Notes under the pieces: model-generated
Told to the model about the DNA's origin: nothing
What the model saw: the letters and a program-made list of their open reading frames with translations, nothing else
Databases searched by the model: none
Translations under genes and position numbers: made by a program
Shown: in pieces, positions 16,305 through 24,422 of the stretch
Numbering within the stretch: position 1 is the first letter of the stretch
Layout: each line of letters begins with the position of its first letter
DNA from: Treponema sp.
Lineage (GTDB): Bacteria > Spirochaetota > Spirochaetia > Treponematales > Breznakiellaceae
Assembly: GCA_031286205.1 (NCBI GenBank)
Contig: JAITUR010000050.1
Location: forward strand, 1 to 44,195
DNA: 44,195 nucleotides
Direction of reading: 5' to 3'

Positions 16305-16949
16305 ATGAAGTTGTTTTACCAATATTGTTCGTTTGGTTTTTGCAACTGTTATATTCTTGGCGCAGACGAAAATGAATGGCAGGCTATGAAGTCTGACAAG
16401 GAATTAACGCCGCCTGCCATTATTATAGATCCCTGTAATATGGAAAAAAACACCCTGGAAATTATAGAGAATAATAATTTTGACATAAAGGCAATTTTAG
16501 TAACTCATGATCATCTAAGTCATGTTCGGGGCTTGCGTACATTAAAAAGAATTTACGATGTCGATGTTTATGCCGTAAACCAAAATATTATGGAACATAA
16601 AACCATTATGGTAAAAGACAGCGATAAAATAAAAATAGAAAATTTTGATATAGAGGTAATTTCCATTCCGGGCCATTCTTCCGACTCTGTTGTATTTAAA
16701 ATAGATAACCTGCTTTTTACCGGAGATGTTCTTACTGCGGGGCTGGTGGGCAGTACTGCAAGTGCTTATGGGGCAACTACGCAGATGAATAATCTGCGCA
16801 GCCGTCTTTTGTCTCTGCCCGGCGATTACATTGTACTGCCCGGTCATGGTCCGCCTTCTACATTGGAAGCCGAGCGCCGCTTTAACACGGATATTTTTAA
16901 CTACGATCTAAATCGCGCTAAACGCCCTGTTTACCGGCTGGATTTATAA
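16305..16949 (+). CDS. Metallo-beta-lactamase-fold hydrolase with atypical metal motif
   Basis: This 214-residue MBL-fold protein begins MKLFYQYCSFGFCN. The usual HxHxDH motif reads THDHLSH (His68, His70, Ser72, His73), so the aspartate that normally binds the second metal is replaced by serine. The remaining ligands are present: His124 (IPGHSSDS), Asp141 (FTGDVL) and His181 (LPGHGPP). Glyoxalase-II-like or ribonuclease-like activity would be the default guess, but the altered site makes this uncertain. I chose the ATG at 16305 over an in-frame TTG at 16284 inside the preceding gene. It ends five bases from the convergent htrA gene. Confidence 0.85.
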   Translation: MKLFYQYCSFGFCNCYILGADENEWQAMKSDKELTPPAIIIDPCNMEKNTLEIIENNNFDIKAILVTHDHLSHVRGLRTLKRIYDVDVYAVNQNIMEHKTIMVKDSDKIKIENFDIEVISIPGHSSDSVVFKIDNLLFTGDVLTAGLVGSTASAYGATTQMNNLRSRLLSLPGDYIVLPGHGPPSTLEAERRFNTDIFNYDLNRAKRPVYRLDL

Positions 16950-16954
16950 CCCCG

Positions 16955-18439
16955 CTATCTTTTAAACCTAAGAGATTCAATCGAAGATCCGCCGCGGTTA
17001 ATGCCAAACCATAATTCGCTGGAGGTTCTTTCTCGCAGTGTTCTGTAGAAGCCCGCAATATTTTCTATGTTTACGCCATTAATTGATGTAATTATATCGC
17101 CTTGCCGCAAGCCGACAACATCCGCAGGACTGCCGGGAATAACCTGGGCAACAAAAAGCCCCTTTGTGTTTTCGTCAATTTCTGCTTGCTGCCTTAACTG
17201 GGGTGTAATTGGAATTGCCATAACGCCCGGCCAAAGTCTTCTGTTATCGGCTGCCGTCTGATCTGTTCGTGCCTCTATGCGAACTTGAATCTCTCTGGAT
17301 TGCCCGTCCCTGATAACCGTAAATGTTGCTCTTTCTCCGGCTCGCAAGTCTCCGACAAGCATTTGCAGTTGTTGGACTCCTCTTGCCTCTCTGCCGTTTA
17401 CATGGGTAATAAAATCGCCGGCTCTTATGCCGCCGGTGTCAGCGGGAGATCCAAGAAATACATGAGAAGCCAAAGCACCCCGCCTGTTTTCCAGCCCCAT
17501 AGCGGCGGCAATATCTCTGTTTAGTTCGAATAAAGAAACGCCAAGCCAGCCGTAACTTGCCGTGCCTGTTTCTATAAATTCATCGATAGCTCTTTTTGCA
17601 TTATTAATTGGAATTGCAAAACCAAGTCCGACATTACCGCCGCCGGAAATATTGCTTGCAATCCATGTATTAATACCGATTACTTCGCCCCGGATATTTA
17701 CAAGAGGCCCCCCTGAATTTCCCTGATTAATTGGAGCATCGGTCTGAATAAAGTCGTTAATGTTGCCGCCCGGTCCGCCTGTTCGTCCAACCGCACTTAC
17801 GATTCCCATTGTTACAGAAAAAGAAAATTGTTCGCCAAGCGGGTTGCCTATAGCTATTGCCCAGTCTCCTACAGATACCTTGTCAGAATCGCCAAGCGTG
17901 GCAAGCGGGTGAATGTCTGTAGTTTTAAAAGATACCATTGCAAGATCTTTTCTTTCGTCTTTGCCGACAACTTCCGCCGGATAATCCTTGCCTTCTTTGG
18001 TGGCAACTCTTATTTCTGTTGCATTTTCTATTACATGGTGGTTTGTTAGTACATAATAAGTGCCGTCCTTAAAACGGACAATTAATCCGGAACCCAGGCC
18101 ATGAGATCGGAATTCCCGTCCGCGTTCGCCCGGCGGTCCAAAGAAAAACTCAAGCGGATTATTCCGTGATGGCTGCTGCATTACGGAAACAGTCTTTAAT
18201 TCTACAACCGACGGCAGCATTTTTTCCGAAACACTGTTAAAAGCGGTTTGCAGGCTTTCCGCAACGGCAAGCGCGTTTTCCGGTATAACTATCTGGCTTT
18301 CCTGAGCTTGAACTTTTGCCTTGCCCGGTGTAGAGCAGGAAAACGATAAAAACGCCAGAGAAAACCCAAAAATTGTCCCCAAAAGAACTAAATTGAATAC
18401 AAACAGGTTTTTTGAGGATAGTTTATTAAAAATTTTCAT
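16955..18439 (-). CDS. degP: HtrA/DegP serine protease with two PDZ domains, likely lipoprotein
   Basis: The 494-residue Do-type protease has an N-terminal hydrophobic segment ending in LSFSC (Cys35), a plausible relaxed spirochaete lipobox. The protease domain carries His135 (LTNHHVIEN), Asp165 (RKDLAMVSF) and Ser242 (NQGNSGGPLVN). It is followed by two PDZ domains (about 290-385 and 395-494), the full DegP/DegQ arrangement. It would degrade or refold damaged periplasmic proteins. An AGGAGT ribosome site is seen upstream. It differs from the single-PDZ paralogue at 9889-11097 in length and domain number, so the two are not a recent duplication. Confidence 0.94.
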   Translation of the reverse strand: MKIFNKLSSKNLFVFNLVLLGTIFGFSLAFLSFSCSTPGKAKVQAQESQIVIPENALAVAESLQTAFNSVSEKMLPSVVELKTVSVMQQPSRNNPLEFFFGPPGERGREFRSHGLGSGLIVRFKDGTYYVLTNHHVIENATEIRVATKEGKDYPAEVVGKDERKDLAMVSFKTTDIHPLATLGDSDKVSVGDWAIAIGNPLGEQFSFSVTMGIVSAVGRTGGPGGNINDFIQTDAPINQGNSGGPLVNIRGEVIGINTWIASNISGGGNVGLGFAIPINNAKRAIDEFIETGTASYGWLGVSLFELNRDIAAAMGLENRRGALASHVFLGSPADTGGIRAGDFITHVNGREARGVQQLQMLVGDLRAGERATFTVIRDGQSREIQVRIEARTDQTAADNRRLWPGVMAIPITPQLRQQAEIDENTKGLFVAQVIPGSPADVVGLRQGDIITSINGVNIENIAGFYRTLRERTSSELWFGINRGGSSIESLRFKR

Positions 18440-18538
18440 AGTAACTCCTGAAAATAATATGTGGTTCTTATACTATAATAATTAATATGGACTTTGAATA
18501 GTTACATTTTTAATATAAAATCAAATAAAGGGTTCTAA

Positions 18539-19159
18539 GTGACTAACCACTACGATTTACTTGGCGTTAAACAGGGCGCAACCGGCGCGGAAATAAAAAA
18601 GGCATACCGCGAAAAAGCCAAAAAACTGCATCCCGACATAGCCGGCACTGCGGGGGCGGAAAAAATGCGCAAGCTTATTTCCGCTTACGAGGTGCTTTCC
18701 AGTCCGGAACGCCGTTTCGAGTACGATAAAATATACGCAAGATTTGTTAAAAAATCTGTGTTTAATTATCGAACATGGCTAGAAGAGCAAGATGACCCCG
18801 TAAGTCAGTCAAAATTGATTTTTTTCCAACTGCTTCATTTGGAGGAAGAAGAGGCAATTGCAGTGTGGCGAAAAAACGGCGGTTTGGCTTTTCGTCTGGA
18901 AGAATACATGGATCGCGAGGACTGGTTAGACTGTCAGTACATACTTGGCGAAGAATTGGATAAACAGGGACATTCATTCGAAGCCTTTAAGTTGATATCC
19001 CGGGTTCTTGCCGAAGAACGCCGCCGTCCCTATTTTAAATTGTTTACTATAGAAATTGAAAGTTATCTTAAAAATATAGTAAAATATAGGTTAAAATCCC
19101 AGGTGGATAAAGAAACATGGTTAGAGTGTATGGAAATTTATGATTCGGTTAAAAAATGA
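18539..19159 (+). CDS. J-domain (DnaJ-like) protein
   Basis: The 206-residue protein has an N-terminal J domain (about residues 1-65): YDLLGVKQGATGAEIKKAYR, then KKLHPDIAG with the HPD motif that stimulates Hsp70, and the last helix AYEVLSSPERRFEYD. There is no Gly/Phe region or zinc finger, so it is a class III co-chaperone. The remaining 140 residues are acidic and helical and not recognised. The start is a GTG with a weak AAAGGG site. Its end overlaps the map start by 20 bases, which couples the two. Confidence 0.88.
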   Translation: MTNHYDLLGVKQGATGAEIKKAYREKAKKLHPDIAGTAGAEKMRKLISAYEVLSSPERRFEYDKIYARFVKKSVFNYRTWLEEQDDPVSQSKLIFFQLLHLEEEEAIAVWRKNGGLAFRLEEYMDREDWLDCQYILGEELDKQGHSFEAFKLISRVLAEERRRPYFKLFTIEIESYLKNIVKYRLKSQVDKETWLECMEIYDSVKK

Positions 19160-19922
19160 AAAACAAATTAATGGTATAAGAAAATCCTGCAAGATGCTTT
19201 CTGCAATGTACCGGGAACTTATTCCTCTTGTTAAACCCGGTATCCAAACAATCGATATTGATATGTGGGTAAGAGATTGGATAAAAAAAGCGGGCGGCCG
19301 TCCTGTTTTTCTTGGATATAAAATAAAGCGGATCGAATATCCTGCCGCAATCTGTATATCAATTAACGATGAAGTTATTCACGGCATTCCTTCTAAACGG
19401 AAAATTTGCGAAGGAGATTTAGTTTCTCTGGATTGCGGTATCGACCTTGAAGGTTTTATAAGCGATCAAGCTGTCAGTATAGAAGCGGGCAAGGTAAGCG
19501 AAGAAGTACATAAACTAAATGTTGTTACAAATGAATGTCTTTACAAAGGTATTGCCGCGGTAAAAGCGGGCGACCGTCTTTTGCAAATTTCGCGTGCCGT
19601 AGAAAATCACGCTAAGGCGCATGGATACGGCATTGTGCGTGAATATTGCGGTCATGGAGTGGGCTTTGCTCTGCACGAAGACCCGCAAGTGCCGAATTAT
19701 CCTCATGGACCAAATCCAAAAATGACTAATGGCATGGTTTTTGCGATAGAACCGATGATCAATATAGGAACAGGAAATATTAATGTTCTTGACGATGAAT
19801 GGACTGTCGTTACTTCCGACGAAAAAGTTTCTGCCCATTGGGAACACACAGTTGCCATCGTTAATGGTCAGGCAGAAGTGCTTACAGATCCATTGGAAGA
19901 AGTGACAGGCGGAATAATATAA
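19140..19922 (+). CDS. map: Methionine aminopeptidase, type I
   Basis: Map removes the initiator methionine from nascent proteins. The 260-residue product has the five metal ligands at family-standard spacing: Asp98, Asp109, His172 (CGHGVG), Glu204 (FAIEPM) and Glu235 (WEHTVAI), plus substrate His81 (EVIHGIPS). The MIRLKNEKQINGIRKSC start is the usual one for the family. The start lies inside the 3' end of the J-domain gene. It is followed 50 bases later by the separately promoted ompA gene. Confidence 0.97.
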   Translation: MIRLKNEKQINGIRKSCKMLSAMYRELIPLVKPGIQTIDIDMWVRDWIKKAGGRPVFLGYKIKRIEYPAAICISINDEVIHGIPSKRKICEGDLVSLDCGIDLEGFISDQAVSIEAGKVSEEVHKLNVVTNECLYKGIAAVKAGDRLLQISRAVENHAKAHGYGIVREYCGHGVGFALHEDPQVPNYPHGPNPKMTNGMVFAIEPMINIGTGNINVLDDEWTVVTSDEKVSAHWEHTVAIVNGQAEVLTDPLEEVTGGII

Positions 19923-19937
19923 TTAACCGAGCTTTAC

Positions 19938-19966
19938 TTTACTTTTTTTACAATAAATAATATGCT
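19938..19966 (+). promoter_or_regulatory. Promoter of the OmpA-family gene, probably leaderless
   Basis: TTTACT (19938-19943) and TATGCT (19961-19966) are separated by 17 bases. The -10 ends six bases before the ATG at 19973 and there is no ribosome site. Confidence 0.5.
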
Positions 19967-19972
19967 ATAACT

Positions 19973-20974
19973 ATGATACGAAAATATGATTTTTATAGGG
20001 TAATCAGAAGTATCTTACTGGTTTTGGTAGTTTTTAACATAACCGGCTTACTGTATACCCAGACTAATTTGCCAAATACGGAAACTCCGTATATTTCTCT
20101 TGACGGAGGGGTAGGATCAAGCGATGTTCTTGTCGATGGAATGTCTTTTTGCATTCTTTTGAATCCCAAATTAAGCCTTACACCCGGGTTTATGATTGGT
20201 TCAAAAAATATTCTGCATATCAGCACCGATGACATTATTGCTTTGGAAGCGCAGGTGTTTTTTCGCTGGAATTTTCTTCGTTTAGGTTCTTCCATTACTA
20301 CGGATATTTTTGTCCAGGGAGGCGTAGGTTTTCTTGGAGCGTTTAAGGGGTCTGATGTAAGAGATTCCCGCGCATCTTTGCTGGCTGATTTTACGGCAGG
20401 GGTTACCATACCATTGGCTTCCGGCTGGTATATCGAACCTTCTATTCGCGGCGGATATCCGTTTATTGCCGGGGCTGCAATAACAGCCGGGTATAAATTC
20501 CCTTTAACAAAAAAAGTTGAATTTCATGGACTTGAATATTCGGAAGTAATAAAAAATCTTCCTCCAAACGAAATTATAAGAAGAATTGTAATTAACCAGG
20601 TTGAGTATATAATTTTTGCACCGGATTCAGCCAGGTTTAACATTGGAGTTGATCGCGACGCACAGGCGCTTAACGAACTGGTTATTCTTCATGTTGCGCA
20701 AATTTTAAGGGAAAACCCCGACTTCCGTGTCAGGCTGGAAGGTCATGCAAATCCGGTAACGCACGCAACCGGCGAAATGGAAGAACTTGTTGCGCTAAGT
20801 ACTGCCAGGGCAAATGAAGTAGCCAGACAGCTAAGGCAAAAAGGTGTAAGAGAATCGCAGATTGTTGTTATAGGATATGGGGGAGCCAGAATACTTGCCG
20901 ACACTACCGATCATGATCACTGGAACATGAACCGCCGTGTAGAATTAATTGTTATTCAGGTTGATACCGAATAA
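19973..20974 (+). CDS. OmpA-family outer-membrane/peptidoglycan-binding protein
   Basis: The 333-residue protein has an N-terminal hydrophobic signal (about 8-30). A strand-rich domain (about 35-185) looks like a small barrel. The C-terminal OmpA domain (about 205-330) contains IIFAPDSARFNI, RVRLEGHANPV, ALSTARANEVARQLRQKGV and NRRVELIV, the usual peptidoglycan-binding landmarks. It probably anchors the envelope to the cell wall. It heads a cluster with an InlB-repeat lipoprotein 15 bases downstream and a membrane metallophosphoesterase. Confidence 0.88.
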   Translation: MIRKYDFYRVIRSILLVLVVFNITGLLYTQTNLPNTETPYISLDGGVGSSDVLVDGMSFCILLNPKLSLTPGFMIGSKNILHISTDDIIALEAQVFFRWNFLRLGSSITTDIFVQGGVGFLGAFKGSDVRDSRASLLADFTAGVTIPLASGWYIEPSIRGGYPFIAGAAITAGYKFPLTKKVEFHGLEYSEVIKNLPPNEIIRRIVINQVEYIIFAPDSARFNIGVDRDAQALNELVILHVAQILRENPDFRVRLEGHANPVTHATGEMEELVALSTARANEVARQLRQKGVRESQIVVIGYGGARILADTTDHDHWNMNRRVELIVIQVDTE

Positions 20975-20989
20975 AGCAGGAGTAAATTA

Positions 20990-23221
20990 ATGAAAAACAA
21001 AATAAAATTTATTTTTAGTTTATTTATAATCGCATTTTTAGGATTATCGACTTGCCATAATTCGATTATGGAAACATGGTGGGATACTTCTTCTTCGGAA
21101 CAGGAAGAAGTTACAACTGTGTATTACGAGGTGGATTTTCAGGCGCATCTTGGATCGCCTGTTCCGGGTATTCAGTATATAGCGCATAATCAAAAAATTA
21201 TGAAAGTACAGCCGATAAGCAGAAGCGGTTTTGCATTTGCCGGATGGTTTACGCAGCAAACTGGAGGCAGGGAATGGGATTTTGCCAATGACAGGGTAAC
21301 ATCGAATTTGGTGCTTCATGCCAGATGGGAGAGCGATGTTTCCACGAATATTTATACCGTAAATTTTCAGTCCAATGGCGGTAATCTTGGAGGCAGAGAG
21401 TATTTATTGAATTCGCAAAGGGTTGTTCATGGTTCCAGAGTTATAGAACCTCCTGCAATGAAAAAGCAAGCGGCAAGTACCGATGTCTGGTATGGTTTTG
21501 GCGGCTGGTTTACGACTCCCGGTTTTACTGCGGGAAGTGAATGGAATTTTGCCGCAGACAGGGTTTCCGGTGATATGACCTTGTATGCTAAATGGGAAGA
21601 TCCTCCCCGCTGCTTTGTAACATTTTTTCCGCTTGGAGGAAGTCCCGAACCAAGATCTCAGGATTTACTTGAAGGAACAAAAATTGTAGAACCTCTTGCA
21701 ATGCTTCATACCGGTTATGGTTTTGGCGGCTGGTATTCGGACCCTAATTTTACAGAAGGAAGCCAATGGGATTTTAATACCCGTGTGGGTACTCAGGATA
21801 TAGCTCTTTATGCCAGGTGGATTACAAACGAGTATGTCGTTACATTTAATGCGAATGGCGGAAGCCCTGCTCCAATAAGCCAAAAGGTTAATCATGGAAC
21901 TTTGCTTCCAAGCCCGCTTTTAATGAAAAAGACCGGAGAAGCTTTTTTAGGCTGGTTTACAAACGATGGAAATGAATGGAACTTTGATTCGGACAAGGTA
22001 ACTTCCGACTTAAACCTTAGCGCAAGATGGGGGGAAGCTCACTATGTTGTCAGGTTCGACTTAAAACTGCCTGATGGGAGTATTTCGGATAATACCGGCG
22101 GACACGGACTTCCTCCTCCGCCGGTTCAGGAATTGTCGCTTGGCAGAAAAATATTCGAGCCTGTTCCCGGCAATATTTTAAACTGGTCTTTTTTTGGCTG
22201 GTTTTACAGCGATATAGATAATTTCGATCCGGAGATTGAAGGTCATCGTAATGCGCTTAAACCCTGGGATTTTGACTGGGATATATATCTTGATAATAAC
22301 GACGATTTAGCTGTTTCCAATAATGGTTTAGAAGAAAAATTAAAAACCAAAATAGAAGCCGACAATGTAATCTTTACCCTGTACGCCAGGTGGGTTCCTA
22401 ATGTGCCGGATATGGTATGGGTAAGAAAGGGCAGCTTTATGATGGGGGCAGCAGGCAGCGGTACTTCGCCCGTTCGCAATGTAAAGTTTGAATCCGGTTT
22501 TTACATAAGCAAGTATCAGGTAACGCAGGCAGAGTACCGCAATGTAATGATAACAAGCTTCCCCGATGTTAGAATAAACGATCCCAGCAGTTTTAAGGGA
22601 GAACCGCGTCAAATGAGTCGTCCCGTAGAAAGAGTATCGTGGTTTGATGCCGTATTATTCTGTAACGAAAAAACCGCAAAAGAAGCAGGCTTATTGGAAG
22701 TTTACAATATTAGCAGCATAATAAGAGACCCGCAGACAACTATTAATCCAATAACAGGCGCAGATGTAACAGCGGACTTTAGCCGCAATGGATACAGGCT
22801 TCCAACCGAAGCGGAATGGGAATATGCGGCAAGAGGCGGGAATGGATCGCCCGGTAATTTTATCTATGCGGGCAGCAGTATAGCGGAAGATTTTGCATGG
22901 TTTAATACCAACAGCGGCGGACAGACTCACCCCGTAGGAACAAAATTGTCCAATGGTCTTGGTATTTATGATATGAGCGGCAATGTTATGGAATGGTGCT
23001 GGGACTGGTATGGTTCTGCATATTATACCGGCAGACCCGTCCCCGATATTGATCCTAAAGGCCCGGTTTCAGGAACCGAACGAGTAAGACGCGGCGGAGC
23101 CTGGGGCAATGCCATAAATAATTTACGAAATACAGCCCGCGCAAGTTTTATTCCTGAAAATGCAACCTATGTTATGGGTATTAGGGTTGTCCGCAATGTC
23201 GGTCCGACAGAGGTTTATTAA
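20990..23221 (+). CDS. Lipoprotein with InlB-B repeats and a C-terminal FGE-like domain
   Basis: The 743-residue product has a lipoprotein signal (GLSTC, Cys22). From about residue 45 to 465 there are five InlB-B (Listeria-Bacteroides) repeats, each running from a VTF-NGG type strand to a GW-(F/Y) turn and an ARW or AKW end. The last 275 residues are a formylglycine-generating-enzyme (SUMF1)-like domain: MVWVRKGSFMMGA, YQVTQAEYRNVM, RLPTEAEWEYAARGG, DMSGNVMEWCWDWY, RVRRGGAW. The paired catalytic cysteines of true FGEs are missing from the C-terminal block (TARASFIPENATYVMGIR), so it is probably a binding domain. A CAGGAG site precedes the ATG. A surface-exposed adhesin-like role is inferred. 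Confidence 0.9.
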   Translation: MKNKIKFIFSLFIIAFLGLSTCHNSIMETWWDTSSSEQEEVTTVYYEVDFQAHLGSPVPGIQYIAHNQKIMKVQPISRSGFAFAGWFTQQTGGREWDFANDRVTSNLVLHARWESDVSTNIYTVNFQSNGGNLGGREYLLNSQRVVHGSRVIEPPAMKKQAASTDVWYGFGGWFTTPGFTAGSEWNFAADRVSGDMTLYAKWEDPPRCFVTFFPLGGSPEPRSQDLLEGTKIVEPLAMLHTGYGFGGWYSDPNFTEGSQWDFNTRVGTQDIALYARWITNEYVVTFNANGGSPAPISQKVNHGTLLPSPLLMKKTGEAFLGWFTNDGNEWNFDSDKVTSDLNLSARWGEAHYVVRFDLKLPDGSISDNTGGHGLPPPPVQELSLGRKIFEPVPGNILNWSFFGWFYSDIDNFDPEIEGHRNALKPWDFDWDIYLDNNDDLAVSNNGLEEKLKTKIEADNVIFTLYARWVPNVPDMVWVRKGSFMMGAAGSGTSPVRNVKFESGFYISKYQVTQAEYRNVMITSFPDVRINDPSSFKGEPRQMSRPVERVSWFDAVLFCNEKTAKEAGLLEVYNISSIIRDPQTTINPITGADVTADFSRNGYRLPTEAEWEYAARGGNGSPGNFIYAGSSIAEDFAWFNTNSGGQTHPVGTKLSNGLGIYDMSGNVMEWCWDWYGSAYYTGRPVPDIDPKGPVSGTERVRRGGAWGNAINNLRNTARASFIPENATYVMGIRVVRNVGPTEVY

Positions 23222-23225
23222 TAAC

Positions 23226-24377
23226 ATGAGATGGATATTTTTTAGTCCTATCGTTGTTATTCTCTTTGGAGGTATCTGCTTTTATGCGGGATTTAAACTT
23301 TTTGGCTTTATTCGTTACTTTTACCCGAATATAAAGATAACTGTATTTTGGATTCTTTTTGCTGTCTTGTGCTGCTTACTGCTTCTGTTAATTGTGTTTC
23401 GCCCTAGATTTATTTTTTTACGGCAGCTTAGCTCTCTTTGGGTTACAATTTTTCTGTATATTTTTATGCTTTTTGCGCTGTTGGTTGCGGTTGATCTTGT
23501 AAAACTGTTTTTACATTTTGCAGGAAAACTGCCAGAAAAATTTAATGTATATTCAGTTGGCAGCGCTCTTGTACTGTGTTTTGGTTTAATTGTCTATGGC
23601 GCATCAAATGCCCGTTTATTAGAAACCGTAAATTACAGAATAAACATACAGGATACAGGCATAAATAAAGAAATAAATAATAAGCGCATTGTTTTAATTT
23701 CGGATACGCATATTGGAGCATCAATAGGAAAAAAACATATTAAGCGGATTGTAGACGAAATAAATCGTGCAGAGCCGGATATAGTTTGTATTGCCGGCGA
23801 TATTTTTGACGGTAATATAGATCAATCTTCGGATTTACAGGGTGTTATAAATGAATTAAAAAAAATAAATTCTCCTTTGGGCGTATATGCCTGTCTTGGC
23901 AACCATGATGTTCACAGGCGAAGCACCGACAGAATTGTAAAAACTCTAAACGAAGCCGGTATTACGGTACTGCAGGACGATGTTCACAAACTAATGGACG
24001 GTTTTTACATTATTGGCAGAAAAGAACAGTACCCCATTGGAATTGAATCTGTACGGAAACCTGCGGCAGAGCTGACAAGCGGGCTTGATTCCGGCAGTTT
24101 TATTGTCATGATGGATCATAGACCGGGACAATTTGCCCAAATAGAAAAACTTGGCGTAAACCTTCTTCTTAATGGACATACCCACAAAGGACAGATTTTT
24201 CCGGGCACTATAATAACGCGTTTAATTTTTAAAAGAGCGGGAGCAATTGCATATGGTCATTGGCAGGGAGAATTGATGCATGCTATAGTTACATCGGGGG
24301 CGGGTTTTTGGGGGCCGTCCATTAGAATAGGCACTCAAAGCGAGGTTGTTGTAATTGATATTAATATTGTACAATAG
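23226..24377 (+). CDS. Membrane-anchored calcineurin-like metallophosphoesterase
   Basis: The 383-residue protein has four N-terminal hydrophobic segments (about 5-130) and then a metallophosphoesterase domain with VLISDTHIGA, IAGDIFDG, LGNHDVHR and NGHTHKGQIFPG, the full set of metal-binding motifs. This layout matches YkuE/YaeI-type membrane phosphoesterases. I chose the ATG at 23226, four bases after the previous stop, rather than an in-frame codon at 23160 inside that gene, because MRWIFFSPIVV starts a normal membrane segment. The substrate is unknown; UDP-sugar or lipid-linked substrates are known for relatives. Confidence 0.88.
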   Translation: MRWIFFSPIVVILFGGICFYAGFKLFGFIRYFYPNIKITVFWILFAVLCCLLLLLIVFRPRFIFLRQLSSLWVTIFLYIFMLFALLVAVDLVKLFLHFAGKLPEKFNVYSVGSALVLCFGLIVYGASNARLLETVNYRINIQDTGINKEINNKRIVLISDTHIGASIGKKHIKRIVDEINRAEPDIVCIAGDIFDGNIDQSSDLQGVINELKKINSPLGVYACLGNHDVHRRSTDRIVKTLNEAGITVLQDDVHKLMDGFYIIGRKEQYPIGIESVRKPAAELTSGLDSGSFIVMMDHRPGQFAQIEKLGVNLLLNGHTHKGQIFPGTIITRLIFKRAGAIAYGHWQGELMHAIVTSGAGFWGPSIRIGTQSEVVVIDINIVQ

Positions 24378-24422
24378 TAAGCAAGAGTTAATTAAAAGTT
24401 AATTTATTTTAAGGAGGATTTT

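Noticed and set aside
20990-23221. Active sulfatase-modifying enzyme
   Set aside because: The FGE-like domain lacks the paired catalytic cysteines, and no sulfatase gene is in the window.
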